Below are positions 1 through 8,433 of a DNA stretch of 64,000 nucleotides, in pieces. The notes below the pieces were generated by a model. It had not been told where the DNA came from. It made no database searches and saw nothing but the letters and a program-made list of their open reading frames with translations. Source of the DNA: Kordiimonas lipolytica (GTDB lineage Bacteria > Pseudomonadota > Alphaproteobacteria > Sphingomonadales > Kordiimonadaceae); contig NZ_LRUB01000036.1 in NCBI RefSeq assembly GCF_001550065.1, positions 62,001 through 126,000 on the forward strand, written 5' to 3'. How positions within the stretch are numbered: the first letter of the stretch is position 1; each line of letters opens with the position of its first letter. The position numbers were made by a program, and so were the translations under genes.

Positions 1-894
1 CAGCGCGCGCAGCGCCTCCACTTCCGTCTGCAGTTCCGCCAGCCGGTACTGCACCACCTGGTTATCCAGCACGCTGCCGCCGAAAATCTGCCGGTCCTTG
101 GTATATTCAATGGTGCGCTGGATGGTGTCTGACATGCCTTTGGGGCCCAGCATGGCGGCGCACAGGCGTTCCTCCTGGAACTGCATCATCTGCATCCTGA
201 AGCCGTCACCTTCGCGACCGATCCGGTAGCGCTGCGGCACGCGCACGTCATCAAAGAAAATCTGCGCCGTGTCGGATGACCGCATCCCCGGCTTGTTCAG
301 CTTTTCCGAAAAGCTGATGCCGGGCGTGTTCGTCGGCACAATGATCAGCGATTTGTTCACATGCTCCTGCGCGTCGCCGGTGTTGGCCAAAAGGCACAGG
401 AAATCCGCCTGGGTTGAGTTGGTGATCCACATTTTGGTGCCGTTGATGACATAGTCGTCACCGTCCCTGACTGCGTTGGTCTTGATCGCCGCCACGTCAG
501 AGCCCGCGTGGGGTTCGGATACGGCGATGGAACACACCATGTCGCCCGCGATGGCGGGGGCGAGGAATTCGTGCCTAAGCTCGTCCGACCCGAAACGGGC
601 GAGGGCAGGGGTGGCCATGTTGGTCTGCACGCTGATGCCCATGGGCACGCCGCCGCAGTTGATGCCGCCCAATTCTTCGGCCAGCACCATCTCGTAGCTA
701 TAATCCAGGCCCAGGCCGCCGAATTCTTCGGGCTTGGAGATGCCCAGAAGGCCAAGGTCACCCATTTTCTTGAACAGCTCATGCGCCGGGAAAATGCCAG
801 CCTCTTCCCATTCATCCACATAGGGGTTCACTTCTTCCGCAACGAAGCGGGCGACGGTGCGGCGGAGTTCATTATGTTGGTCAGTAAAAAGCAT
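1..894 (-). CDS. acyl-CoA dehydrogenase (3' end cut by window edge)
   Basis: FAD-dependent dehydrogenase that introduces the alpha-beta double bond into an acyl-CoA and passes electrons to ETF. Reading the complement from the ATG at 892-894 gives 298 residues beginning MLFTDQHNELRRT; the C-terminus lies outside the window. The family signature AVSEPHAGSDVAA is at about residues 124-136, followed by a beta domain with KMWITNS and the start of the C-terminal helical domain (QFQEERL). The catalytic glutamate would be in the missing part. The gene starts 12 bases after the carboxylase stop, so it is the third gene of a minus-strand operon (SDR, carboxylase, dehydrogenase). The gene order matches AtuD of acyclic terpene catabolism; an isovaleryl- or other branched acyl-CoA dehydrogenase is equally possible on sequence alone. 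Confidence 0.93.
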   Translation of the reverse strand, partial: MLFTDQHNELRRTVARFVAEEVNPYVDEWEEAGIFPAHELFKKMGDLGLLGISKPEEFGGLGLDYSYEMVLAEELGGINCGGVPMGISVQTNMATPALARFGSDELRHEFLAPAIAGDMVCSIAVSEPHAGSDVAAIKTNAVRDGDDYVINGTKMWITNSTQADFLCLLANTGDAQEHVNKSLIIVPTNTPGISFSEKLNKPGMRSSDTAQIFFDDVRVPQRYRIGREGDGFRMQMMQFQEERLCAAMLGPKGMSDTIQRTIEYTKDRQIFGGSVLDNQVVQYRLAELQTEVEALRAL

Positions 895-906
895 GTCGTG
901 TTCCCC

Positions 907-2514
907 CTAAAAGCGTGCAACGCCAAAAGTGTTGGGCCGGGTTTCGCGGCTGTCCGCGTCCCGGCAGATATCCAATAGGTAAATCAGTAGGTTACGCGTA
1001 TCGCGCGGGTCGATGATGCCGTCATCCCACAGCCGCGCGGTGCCATAGAGCGCGGTTGAGCAGGCGTCCATCTGGTCGGCTGTCGCCTTTTCCATGGCCG
1101 CCAGCATGTCTTCATCCGGCGTTTCACCCATGCGTTTGGCTTTCTCTGTGCCCACGATCCGGAGCACCATACCCGCCTGCGCGCCGCCCATCACGGCGGT
1201 GCGGGCGTTAGGCCAGGAGAAAACAAAGCGCGGGTCCACACCGCGACCGCACATGGCATAGTTGCCAGCGCCGTAGCTGCCGCCGATATGAATGGAAATT
1301 CTGGGCACCCGCGCGTTCGTGACCGCCTGAATAAGCTTTGAGCCGTGCTTCACCACGCCGCCCGCTTCCGCATCCTTGCCCACCATGAAGCCGGTGGTGT
1401 TATGGAGGAACAAGATGGGCACGCCAGACTGATCACAGAGCTGCACGAACTGGGCGGCCTTTGTGGCACCGATGGGCGTGATGGGGCCGTTATTGCCGAT
1501 GATGCCCACGGTCTGGCCTGCGACGCTTGCGTGGCCGCATACCGTCTGGCTGTCATAGTCATTCTTGAAATCAAGGAAATCTGAGCCGTCCACCAGCCGC
1601 GCGATCACCTCGCGCACGTCATAAGGCGTTTTGGCGTCTGCGGGCACCACGCCGATCAGCTCATTGGGTGAGAAGAGCGGTGCTGGATAGTCGTCCTGTT
1701 TCGTACCGGGCGCTTTCCATGGTAGGCGCTTCATTATTTCGCAGGCGTAACGAATGCCGTCAGCGTCATCTTCGGCCAGATATTCGGCTGTGCCGGTGAC
1801 TTCCGCGTGTAGTTCTGCGCCGCCAAGTTCCTCATCTACGGCGATCTCGCCGGTGGCAGCCTTCAGAAGTGGTGGCCCCGCAAGGAACACTTTCGAGCGC
1901 CCGCGCACCATCACGACATAATCCGATAGGCCGGGCTGGTACGCTCCGCCCGCCGTGCTGCTTCCGTGCACCACCGTGATTTGCGGAATGCCAGCGGCGG
2001 AAAGGCGCGCCTGGTTTGCGAAGCTGCGCGCGCCTTCAACAAACATGTCGGAGACATGCTGCAGGTTCGCGCCGCCGCCTTCCATCAGGCCGACAATGGG
2101 CAGCTTGTTTTCCATGGCGATATTCTGAAGGCGCAGCCCTTTGTTGAGGCCTGCGGGCGATACTGTGCCGCCTTTGACCGCACTGTTTGACACAATCACC
2201 ATGCAGCGCTTGCCGCTGACATAGCCGATCCCCGCGATGGAGCCGCCAGCGCCAGACCCGTCCCGGTCATCATACATCTTGTAGCCCGCGAGAGCCGATA
2301 GTTCCAGAAACGGCGTGCCGGGGTCGAGGAGTAGCGCGAGCCGCTCCTTGGGCAGAAGCTTGCCGCGCTTGTCAAACAGCGCACGGGCCTTTTCCTGCGC
2401 CTGCGCTTTCAGGTCCTCAATGGCTGCGATCTCATCCAGCGCGGCCTGCATGGAGGCGGCGTTCGCTTTGAACGTGTCGGACGATGTATCGATCTGGCTG
2501 TCAAGTTCGGGCAT
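907..2514 (-). CDS. acyl-CoA carboxylase, carboxyltransferase (beta) subunit
   Basis: Carboxyltransferase subunit of a biotin-dependent acyl-CoA carboxylase; it moves the carboxyl group from biotin to an acyl-CoA. The 535-residue protein starts MPELDSQIDTSSDTF at the ATG 2512-2514, which overlaps the upstream SDR stop (TGATG). Oxyanion-hole and CoA-binding motifs are visible: GGGANLQHVSDMF, GSSTAGGAYQPGLSD and LAGPPLLKAATGEIA in the N-terminal half, and GSYGAGNYAMCGRG with an FSWPNARTAVMGG stretch in the C-terminal half. Length fits methylcrotonyl- or geranyl-CoA carboxylase beta subunits. The biotin-carrying alpha subunit is not in the window and may lie past the left edge. The neighbours (TetR, SDR, acyl-CoA dehydrogenase) resemble atuR-atuB-atuC-atuD, so geranyl-CoA carboxylase is my preferred but unproven substrate call. 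Confidence 0.93.
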   Translation of the reverse strand: MPELDSQIDTSSDTFKANAASMQAALDEIAAIEDLKAQAQEKARALFDKRGKLLPKERLALLLDPGTPFLELSALAGYKMYDDRDGSGAGGSIAGIGYVSGKRCMVIVSNSAVKGGTVSPAGLNKGLRLQNIAMENKLPIVGLMEGGGANLQHVSDMFVEGARSFANQARLSAAGIPQITVVHGSSTAGGAYQPGLSDYVVMVRGRSKVFLAGPPLLKAATGEIAVDEELGGAELHAEVTGTAEYLAEDDADGIRYACEIMKRLPWKAPGTKQDDYPAPLFSPNELIGVVPADAKTPYDVREVIARLVDGSDFLDFKNDYDSQTVCGHASVAGQTVGIIGNNGPITPIGATKAAQFVQLCDQSGVPILFLHNTTGFMVGKDAEAGGVVKHGSKLIQAVTNARVPRISIHIGGSYGAGNYAMCGRGVDPRFVFSWPNARTAVMGGAQAGMVLRIVGTEKAKRMGETPDEDMLAAMEKATADQMDACSTALYGTARLWDDGIIDPRDTRNLLIYLLDICRDADSRETRPNTFGVARF

Positions 2515-3401
2515 CAGTCTTCCCCACCCAGCAGTTTGGGCACACGATAGCGGTGGAAGCCTTGGTAGCTTTCGCTGTTCTTCGCACCCTGGGGCGGGAA
2601 CATGGGGCTGAACAGGCTGCCGCCGCCATCCACGCGCAGGCTGGCGCCGGATACAAACGCCGCACCGGGAGACAGAAGGAACACAATGGTGCTGGCGATT
2701 TCCGCTTCGGTGGCGATGCGCCCAAGCGGCACGAAATTCTTGAGCTGCGGCAGGATCGCCTTCACCTGCGGGTCGGTATAGGTGTCGAAGCCCGAGGAGG
2801 CCACCCAGCCGGGGGCCACCGAGTTTACCCGCACGCCGAAGCGGCCCCATTCGACCGCCGCGGTTTTGGTGAAATTATCGCACGCCGCGCGCGCTGCACC
2901 TGAATGGCCCATGGTAGGCATGCCGTTCCAGAAATCGGCGGTGATGTTCACCACTGCGCCGCCGGTGTCCTTCATGCTTTGCGTAACCAACTCACGCGTC
3001 ACGTTAAAGGCGCCCACCACGTTGGTGCGCAGCACAGTTTCAAACCCTTTGGTGGAAATGGCCTCAAGAGGGGAAGGGTATTGCCCGCCCGCGTTATTCA
3101 CCAGGCCCGTCACGGGGCCACCCTTGAGGATGTCTGCAATGGCGGCCTTTACGGCCTCTTCATCGCGGATATCGAAGGCGCTTGTTTGGCACGTGCCGCC
3201 ATCTTCAGTGATTTCAGCCTGAACTGTGTCCAGTTTGTCCTGGTTGCGGCCGGTGATGATGACCTCTGCGCCAAGGCTTGCGAGCTCATGCGCGGTGCAG
3301 CGCCCGATGCCGCTGCCGCCGCCGGTGACGACAATACGTGTCCCCGTAAAAAGCCCGCCCTTGAAGACAGACCTGTATCCCGATTGAGCCTCCCCAGACA
3401 T
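2514..3401 (-). CDS. short-chain dehydrogenase/reductase (SDR)
   Basis: NAD(P)-dependent Rossmann-fold oxidoreductase of about 295 residues. The cofactor motif TGGGSGIG is near the N-terminus, followed by the NNAGG motif. The active-site Tyr region is atypical: the usual YxxxK is replaced by HSGAARAACDNFTK, as in the 2,4-dienoyl-CoA reductase branch of the SDRs, which lacks the classical Tyr. This suggests an enoyl- or dienoyl-CoA reductase acting on CoA esters. The start is placed at MSGEAQSG (complement 3399-3401) because GGAAGG lies 6-7 bases upstream; an upstream in-frame ATG at 3434 has no such site. First gene of the operon; its stop overlaps the carboxylase start. Probably repressed by the divergent TetR protein. 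Confidence 0.9.
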   Translation of the reverse strand: MSGEAQSGYRSVFKGGLFTGTRIVVTGGGSGIGRCTAHELASLGAEVIITGRNQDKLDTVQAEITEDGGTCQTSAFDIRDEEAVKAAIADILKGGPVTGLVNNAGGQYPSPLEAISTKGFETVLRTNVVGAFNVTRELVTQSMKDTGGAVVNITADFWNGMPTMGHSGAARAACDNFTKTAAVEWGRFGVRVNSVAPGWVASSGFDTYTDPQVKAILPQLKNFVPLGRIATEAEIASTIVFLLSPGAAFVSGASLRVDGGGSLFSPMFPPQGAKNSESYQGFHRYRVPKLLGGED

Positions 3402-3443
3402 CGGTATCCTTCCACTTGATTTAATTGTTGGCATTAATTAAAA

Positions 3444-3463
3444 ACAAGCAAGCGCTTGGTTGT
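3444..3463. promoter_or_regulatory. 20-bp palindromic operator for the divergent TetR regulator
   Basis: Near-perfect palindrome ACAAGCAAGCGCTTGGTTGT; nine of ten base pairs are symmetric and the core CAAGCGCTTG is exact. It sits in the intergenic space between the SDR operon (start 3401, minus) and the TetR gene (start 3495, plus), the standard position of an autoregulatory TetR site. A second, overlapping arrangement CGCTTG-N5-CAAGCG spans 3453-3469. Confidence 0.7.
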
Positions 3464-3494
3464 CAAGCGTTGTCGGATGGAGTAGCCTTCCCGC

Positions 3495-4097
3495 ATGACA
3501 GTTGCTTTGGAAAATCAGGTCCCGGATGCCTTTGAAATCAGCCGCGCGAAGGAGCGGATTTTGAAGGAAGCCATTGATCTATTTTATGAAAAAGGGTTCG
3601 AGCGCACGACTGTGCGGGACATTGCGGCGCGTGCCGGCATCCTGTCCGGCAGCCTGTTTCATCATTTCAAAAGCAAGCAGGAAATCCTTTATACAGCCAT
3701 GGCGCTGACGACTCGCTCCATGGGTGAAAGTGCCGAGAAGGCGGTTGAGGGTCTTGACGATCCGGTCGAGCAGCTCAGGGCGCTTGTCTTGAATGAGCTT
3801 AACAGCATTCACCGGGAAAGCGGCCATGCGGCTTATGTGCTGGTGGACGAATGGCGCAGCCTGGAACCGCAGTACCGCGATGCTGTGCTGGCCATCCGGG
3901 ACGGCAGCTACGATGCCTGCTGGAACAGCGCGCTCGAGGGCTGTGCCGCCAAGGGGCTTCTCAAGGGCGACCCCAAGATCACACGTCAGCTGATCCGCGG
4001 CGCACTTGCCTGGACGCGGAACTGGTTCCAACCAGACGGCAAGATGACCCTGAAGGCCCTGGCGGATGAGGTGCTGACTACCTTCCTTCAGTCCTAA
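3495..4097 (+). CDS. TetR/AcrR family transcriptional regulator
   Basis: DNA-binding repressor of 200 residues. The N-terminal TetR helix-turn-helix is clear (about residues 18-65): ERILKEAIDLFYEKGFERTTVRDIAARAG followed in protein order by the recognition helix LSGSLFHHFKSKQEIL. The C-terminal ligand-binding domain is all-helical and not diagnostic. Transcribed divergently from the SDR-carboxylase-dehydrogenase operon across a 93-base gap that carries a strong palindrome, so it most likely represses that operon and itself, with an acyl-CoA or terpene-derived acyl-CoA as a plausible inducer. Comparable to AtuR or PsrA-type regulators by context only. Confidence 0.92.
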   Translation: MTVALENQVPDAFEISRAKERILKEAIDLFYEKGFERTTVRDIAARAGILSGSLFHHFKSKQEILYTAMALTTRSMGESAEKAVEGLDDPVEQLRALVLNELNSIHRESGHAAYVLVDEWRSLEPQYRDAVLAIRDGSYDACWNSALEGCAAKGLLKGDPKITRQLIRGALAWTRNWFQPDGKMTLKALADEVLTTFLQS

Positions 4098-4106
4098 AGC
4101 AGGCTT

Positions 4107-4210
4107 GTCATGCCGGGCGAGCGCCAGAAGGCGCGAGGGAACGGCATCCATGACTGCCTCAAGTGGCAGGGATTTAGTGGTGGACCCTGAAACAAGTTCA
4201 GGGTGACGGC
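4107..4210. repeat. intergenic interspersed palindromic element
   Basis: About 100 bases after the TetR gene do not encode protein. They begin GTCATGCCGGGCGAGCGCCA and end with a hairpin CCCTGAA-ACAAG-TTCAGGG at 4185-4203 followed by GTGACGG. This wording (GTCAT-CCGGG start, TGGACCCTGAA-hairpin-AGGGTGACG end) is the form of interspersed repeats found between genes in many alphaproteobacterial chromosomes. No second copy is seen in this window. It could also terminate the TetR transcript, although there is no T-run. Confidence 0.55.
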
Positions 4211-4349
4211 TAACCATCCGTCGCAAACGCCCCGCATTTCGCCGCATTCCTTGTGTCTTGCCAATATCCCCGTTTATAACTGTGCCCCTAGAAAAAGAAG
4301 AAGGCCCGACAAGGGTAGGGCCGCACCAAAACAGACCTAAGGGGTTACC

Positions 4350-6464
4350 ATGAAAAAATTCAAGAAAGCCGCGCTTGCAGCGGCGCTTATGGGCATGGCG
4401 CTGCCGATGGCTGCACCATCCGCGACAGCTGAAGACACCAACCCGTTCTTTGAGGAATGGACCACGCCGCATGGCCTGGCGCCTTTCAGCCAGATCGAAA
4501 ACGCAGACTATATGCCCGCGTTCGAGAAGGCCTTTGCAGAAAGCCGCGCGGATATTGATGCCATTGCGAACAACCCGGACGCGCCAACCTTTGAGAACAC
4601 CATTGCCGCGCTGGATAAGTCAGGCAAGCTTTTGAACAAGGTAGCTGGTGTTTTCTATAACCTCACCGGCTCGCATACCAACCCGGAGATGCAGGAAATC
4701 CAGGCCACGGTTTCCGGCATGTTCAGTCGCCACAACAACGAGACGCTTTTCAACAAGAAGCTGTTCGACCGTGTGGACGCGCTTTACCAGAAACGCGACA
4801 GCCTGGATCTGACGCCTGAACAGGCGCGCATGCTGTGGCGCACGCACCTGGATTTCACCAGCGCTGGCGCAAATCTGGATGAGGACGCGAAAGCGGAACT
4901 GGCGAAGCTGAATGAGGAAATCTCGGGCCTGACGACAAAGTTTGGGCGCAACGTGCTGGGTGCCACGAACGCATTCGAGATGATCGTGGAAAATGAGGCG
5001 GATCTGGCGGGCCTGCCTGATTTCGTGGTTGCGGCAGCGGCCGAGATGGCCAAGGAACGTGGGCATGAAGGCAAATGGATGTTCACCGCCACGCGCTCCA
5101 GCTTCACGCCGTTCATGACCTTCTCCACCCGCCGGGACCTGCGCGAGAAGCTGCATAAGGGCTATATGGCACGCGGCGCCAAGGGCACCGAGTTCGATAA
5201 TACCGAGATCGTAAAGGACATCCTGCAGGCGCGCGAAAAGCGGGCCAAGCTTCTGGGCTACAAGAACCACGCTGAATATCAGATGGCGGACCGCATGATG
5301 GGGCACCCTGACCGGGCGTTCGAGCTTTTGAACCGTATCTGGGAACCTGCGCTGGAAAAAGCCAAAGAAGAGCGCGCAGCGCTTCAGGAAATGGTGAACA
5401 GCGAAGGCGGCGATTTCGAGCTGGCGGCGTGGGACTGGTGGCACTATGCCGAAAAAGTCCGCAAGGCGCGCTATGACCTGGATGAGCAGACGCTGAAGCC
5501 ATATTTCGTGCTAGATAACGTGCTGAAGGGCGCGTTCCACACAGCAAACAAGCTGTGGGGCCTGACGTTCAAGGAACGCACGGATATTGACACCTATCAC
5601 CCCGATGTCCGCACCTTCGAGGTGTATGAAAAAGACGGCAGCTACCTGGGTCTTTACCTGACAGACCATCATGCCCGTGCGTCCAAGCGCGGCGGTGCCT
5701 GGAACAACAGCTTCCGGTCCCAGAAGAAAGTGGACGGTGTCGCGACGCCGATTGTGGTCAACGTGATGAGCTTCCCCAAGGGCTCTGGCGACGTGCCGCC
5801 TCTGTTGTCTGCTGATAATGTGGGCACGCTATTCCATGAGTTCGGCCACGCCATGCACACGCTGATGTCTGACGTGACCTATGACCGCATGAACAGCATG
5901 GCCTGGGACTTTGTCGAATTCCCGAGCCAGATTTTCGAAGGCTGGGCGTGGGAGCCAGAGGTGCTGCGCGTTTACGCCAAGCACTATAAAACTGGTGAGG
6001 TGATCCCGGAGAACATGATCGAACGCCTGGAAGCGGCTTCGAAGTTCAACCAAGGCTTCGCGACAGTTGAATATGTGTCTGCCGCCCTTCTGGACATGCA
6101 CTGGCACACCCGCAGTATTGCGGACGACGTTGATGTGGCGGCGTTCGAGAAGCAGGTGCTGGATGAGATCGGCCTGATCGACGAGATCGTTGTGCGCTAC
6201 CGCACGCCATACTTCAACCACGCCTTTGGTGGTTCGGCCTATGCGGCGGGCTACTATACTTACCTGTGGTCTGAAGTGCTGTCGGCTGATGCTTACGCCA
6301 CCTTCGCGGAAGAGGGCATCTTCAACCAGGATGTGGCGGCGCGTCTGAGGCATTCGATCCTTGAGCCACGGGGCGCGCGCGACCCGATGGAAATGTTCGA
6401 GGAATTCAAAGGCCGCGAATACAAGCTGGACGCTATCCTTGAGGCCCGCGGCCTGACCGACTAG
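4350..6464 (+). CDS. M3 family zinc metallopeptidase (peptidyl-dipeptidase Dcp-like), exported
   Basis: Zinc peptidase of the thimet oligopeptidase/Dcp family (704 residues), which trims short peptides. The metal site is H496-E497-F-G-H500 (HEFGHAMH), with the third ligand expected in FVEFPSQIFEGWAWE about 27 residues later. The substrate-loop region YYTYLWSEVLSADAYATF near the C-terminus is typical of the family. The N-terminus MKKFKKAALAAALMGMALPM ends in an Ala-rich stretch (SATAED) and looks like a signal peptide, so the enzyme is probably periplasmic, unlike cytoplasmic E. coli Dcp. AAGGGG precedes the ATG. Single gene, followed by a strong terminator. Confidence 0.95.
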   Translation: MKKFKKAALAAALMGMALPMAAPSATAEDTNPFFEEWTTPHGLAPFSQIENADYMPAFEKAFAESRADIDAIANNPDAPTFENTIAALDKSGKLLNKVAGVFYNLTGSHTNPEMQEIQATVSGMFSRHNNETLFNKKLFDRVDALYQKRDSLDLTPEQARMLWRTHLDFTSAGANLDEDAKAELAKLNEEISGLTTKFGRNVLGATNAFEMIVENEADLAGLPDFVVAAAAEMAKERGHEGKWMFTATRSSFTPFMTFSTRRDLREKLHKGYMARGAKGTEFDNTEIVKDILQAREKRAKLLGYKNHAEYQMADRMMGHPDRAFELLNRIWEPALEKAKEERAALQEMVNSEGGDFELAAWDWWHYAEKVRKARYDLDEQTLKPYFVLDNVLKGAFHTANKLWGLTFKERTDIDTYHPDVRTFEVYEKDGSYLGLYLTDHHARASKRGGAWNNSFRSQKKVDGVATPIVVNVMSFPKGSGDVPPLLSADNVGTLFHEFGHAMHTLMSDVTYDRMNSMAWDFVEFPSQIFEGWAWEPEVLRVYAKHYKTGEVIPENMIERLEAASKFNQGFATVEYVSAALLDMHWHTRSIADDVDVAAFEKQVLDEIGLIDEIVVRYRTPYFNHAFGGSAYAAGYYTYLWSEVLSADAYATFAEEGIFNQDVAARLRHSILEPRGARDPMEMFEEFKGREYKLDAILEARGLTD

Positions 6465-6490
6465 GTCTCGCACACAGCCAGAAAATACGA

Positions 6491-6517
6491 AGCCCCGGCC
6501 TGCTGGTCGGGGCTTTT
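6491..6517 (+). terminator. rho-independent terminator after M3 peptidase
   Basis: Stem AGCCCCG (6491-6497) pairs with CGGGGCT (6508-6514) and is followed by TTTTG. It lies 27 bases after the peptidase stop and before the EAL gene, so the two are separate transcripts. Confidence 0.85.
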
Positions 6518-6589
6518 GCTTTATGGGTTTGCTGATCCAATGCGTTTGGGCTGTCGTAAGCCAGACGAAACAAACTTCAGGAGGCCGCC

Positions 6590-7666
6590 ATGGACTGCAA
6601 GGAATGTGAAACCATCCACGCCCACATCTTCGAGAAGACGTTCTTCTGGATTTACGTTCCAACGAGCAAGGCTGCCGACCGGCTGAAGGAAATCGCCAGA
6701 CATCGTGGGCTTGAGGGGGAGGCCTTTGACCAGACATCCTACCGCATCGTCATGGGCAGGGCTGATGTGGGGGCGTTTCTGACCACCCTCTTTGGGGAGT
6801 TCAACGGCCAGGAACTTGCCAACACCAAGATCGTCACGACAAAGGATGAAACCCTTTCGCCGTCAGACATGGGGCGTGTGTTCCAGGCTGATGTGTTTAT
6901 CAATCGCTTCCAGAGCCAGTGGATTATCGAATCCCTGGAGGCAAAACGCTATGAGACATGGTTCCAGCCCATCTTCCACGCCAAACAGCCGGACCAGGCC
7001 TTTGGCCAGGAAGGGCTTTTCAGGCTGCGCGATGCTGAGGGCACCATCATTCCACCCGGTCACGTCTTTGATGTGGCTAGCAAGTCTGACCTGCTGTTCA
7101 CTGCAGACCTTCTGGCGCGTAAAAGCGCGGTTGAGGCTGCTGCGGCGGGACGGCTGAAAGGCAAGATTTTCATCAACTTCAACCCATCCAGCATCTATGA
7201 TCCCGCCTATTGCCTGCGCGCAACGGCCGCGGCCATTGAGGCCGCCGGGCTCAAGCCTCGCGACGTGGTTTTCGAGCTGACGGAAACGCATCAGGCGCGG
7301 GACAAGGCACACCTGAAGGGTATTCTGGCGTTTTACCGGAGCGCAGGCTTTGGCGTGGCGCTGGATGATATCGGCTCGGGCTGGTCCGGTCTTAATATGC
7401 TGCACGAGATGCGGCCCGACTATGTCAAGCTGGACATGGATCTGGTGCGGGATGTCCATGAAGATGTTTTCAAGCAGACGATCGTGAAACGCCTGCTGCA
7501 GATTGCCAAGGACAACGGCATCAAAACGATTGCTGAGGGCATTGAATGTGCAGAAGAAGCCCAGTGCCTTACGAAAATGGGCGCGGATTACCTGCAGGGC
7601 TATTATTTCGCCAAGCCCGCCCCGGTGTTGCCGGCGGACGAGAACCCGCTGGCCGAAGCCAGCTAA
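6590..7666 (+). CDS. EAL-domain cyclic di-GMP phosphodiesterase
   Basis: Hydrolyses c-di-GMP. 358 residues; AGGAGG lies seven bases before the ATG. Residues 1-110 are a small N-terminal region with a CxxC (MDCKECETIHAH) that I do not recognise; the EAL domain fills about 115-350. Catalytic features are present: EGLFR in place of EALLR (the Glu is kept), INFNPSSI (Asn), FELTE (Glu), DDIGSG (two Asp), KLDMD (Lys), AEGIE (Glu) and the closing GYYFAKP. It is therefore probably active. No membrane segments, so cytoplasmic. The N-terminal CxxC could be a redox or metal sensor (inference). Monocistronic, between a terminator and a convergent operon. Confidence 0.93.
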   Translation: MDCKECETIHAHIFEKTFFWIYVPTSKAADRLKEIARHRGLEGEAFDQTSYRIVMGRADVGAFLTTLFGEFNGQELANTKIVTTKDETLSPSDMGRVFQADVFINRFQSQWIIESLEAKRYETWFQPIFHAKQPDQAFGQEGLFRLRDAEGTIIPPGHVFDVASKSDLLFTADLLARKSAVEAAAAGRLKGKIFINFNPSSIYDPAYCLRATAAAIEAAGLKPRDVVFELTETHQARDKAHLKGILAFYRSAGFGVALDDIGSGWSGLNMLHEMRPDYVKLDMDLVRDVHEDVFKQTIVKRLLQIAKDNGIKTIAEGIECAEEAQCLTKMGADYLQGYYFAKPAPVLPADENPLAEAS

Positions 7667-7675
7667 AATGACCAG

Positions 7676-8428
7676 CTAGAAGATCGCGGCCGCCGCGACG
7701 CTGAGACCGATAGCGAACAGCGCCCAGATGGCGATGGGGCGGTGGCTGGCGTCGCCGTATTTCTCGAATAGCCAGTCGCCGGTCCTGTTGCCGATCAGCA
7801 TGGCAGGATAACAGACGGCGAACAGCGTCAGCTCCTTCAGCCCGATGATGCCCTCAATGGTGTAGCTTGTGGCAGCGAAGGCGGCAGAGAAAAGGAAAAA
7901 GCCCATAAGGAAGGCGCGCGCGACGCGGGCCCGGTCATAGACCGCCATCGAATAGATGATCACCGGCGGCCCTGGGATGGCCAGTGCCCCATTCAGGAGG
8001 CCGGACATCAGCCCAGAGCCAAGCCCGAAGATGCCACCCGCCCGGTGCGGTGCGGGCTTGTATTTGGCCAAGAGGAAACAGGCCAGCATCACCGTGCCGC
8101 CGATCAGCAGCCGGAAAGCATCGGGGCTGAACAGCAGCAGAAGATAGGTGCCGAGCAATGTTCCAACGGCAGACGTGACGATCATGCCTGCCATATCCCT
8201 TATCGGTACGTCCTTCCAATAGGTGCGGATGGTCTGCAGCGATACTGTCAGGGTCAGCAGCACGATCACGCTTGCCGCCGTGGTTGGCGCGATCACAAGG
8301 CTGAAGACCGGCAGTGCCGCCAGCGCGAAGCCGAAGCCGGTGAAGGCGCGAAGGATCGCTGCCAGAAGAACGGTTGCGGCCAGCCCCACAAGTGTGAGGA
8401 GGCCAATTTCGGAAAGAATGTCCGCCAC
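7676..8428 (-). CDS. TSUP (TauE/SafE) family membrane transporter
   Basis: Integral membrane protein of 250 residues with about eight hydrophobic segments and the family's N-terminal repeat FTGFGFALAALPVFSLVIAP. TSUP proteins move sulfite, sulfonates or other small organic anions. The GTG start at 8428 lies five bases after the stop of the upstream amidohydrolase, so it is the last gene of the operon BASS transporter - amidohydrolase - TSUP. Context suggests it imports the substrate or exports a product of the amidohydrolase, perhaps a sulfonate or carboxylate. The substrate cannot be read from the sequence. Confidence 0.88.
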   Translation of the reverse strand: MADILSEIGLLTLVGLAATVLLAAILRAFTGFGFALAALPVFSLVIAPTTAASVIVLLTLTVSLQTIRTYWKDVPIRDMAGMIVTSAVGTLLGTYLLLLFSPDAFRLLIGGTVMLACFLLAKYKPAPHRAGGIFGLGSGLMSGLLNGALAIPGPPVIIYSMAVYDRARVARAFLMGFFLFSAAFAATSYTIEGIIGLKELTLFAVCYPAMLIGNRTGDWLFEKYGDASHRPIAIWALFAIGLSVAAAAIF

Positions 8429-8433
8429 GTTTG

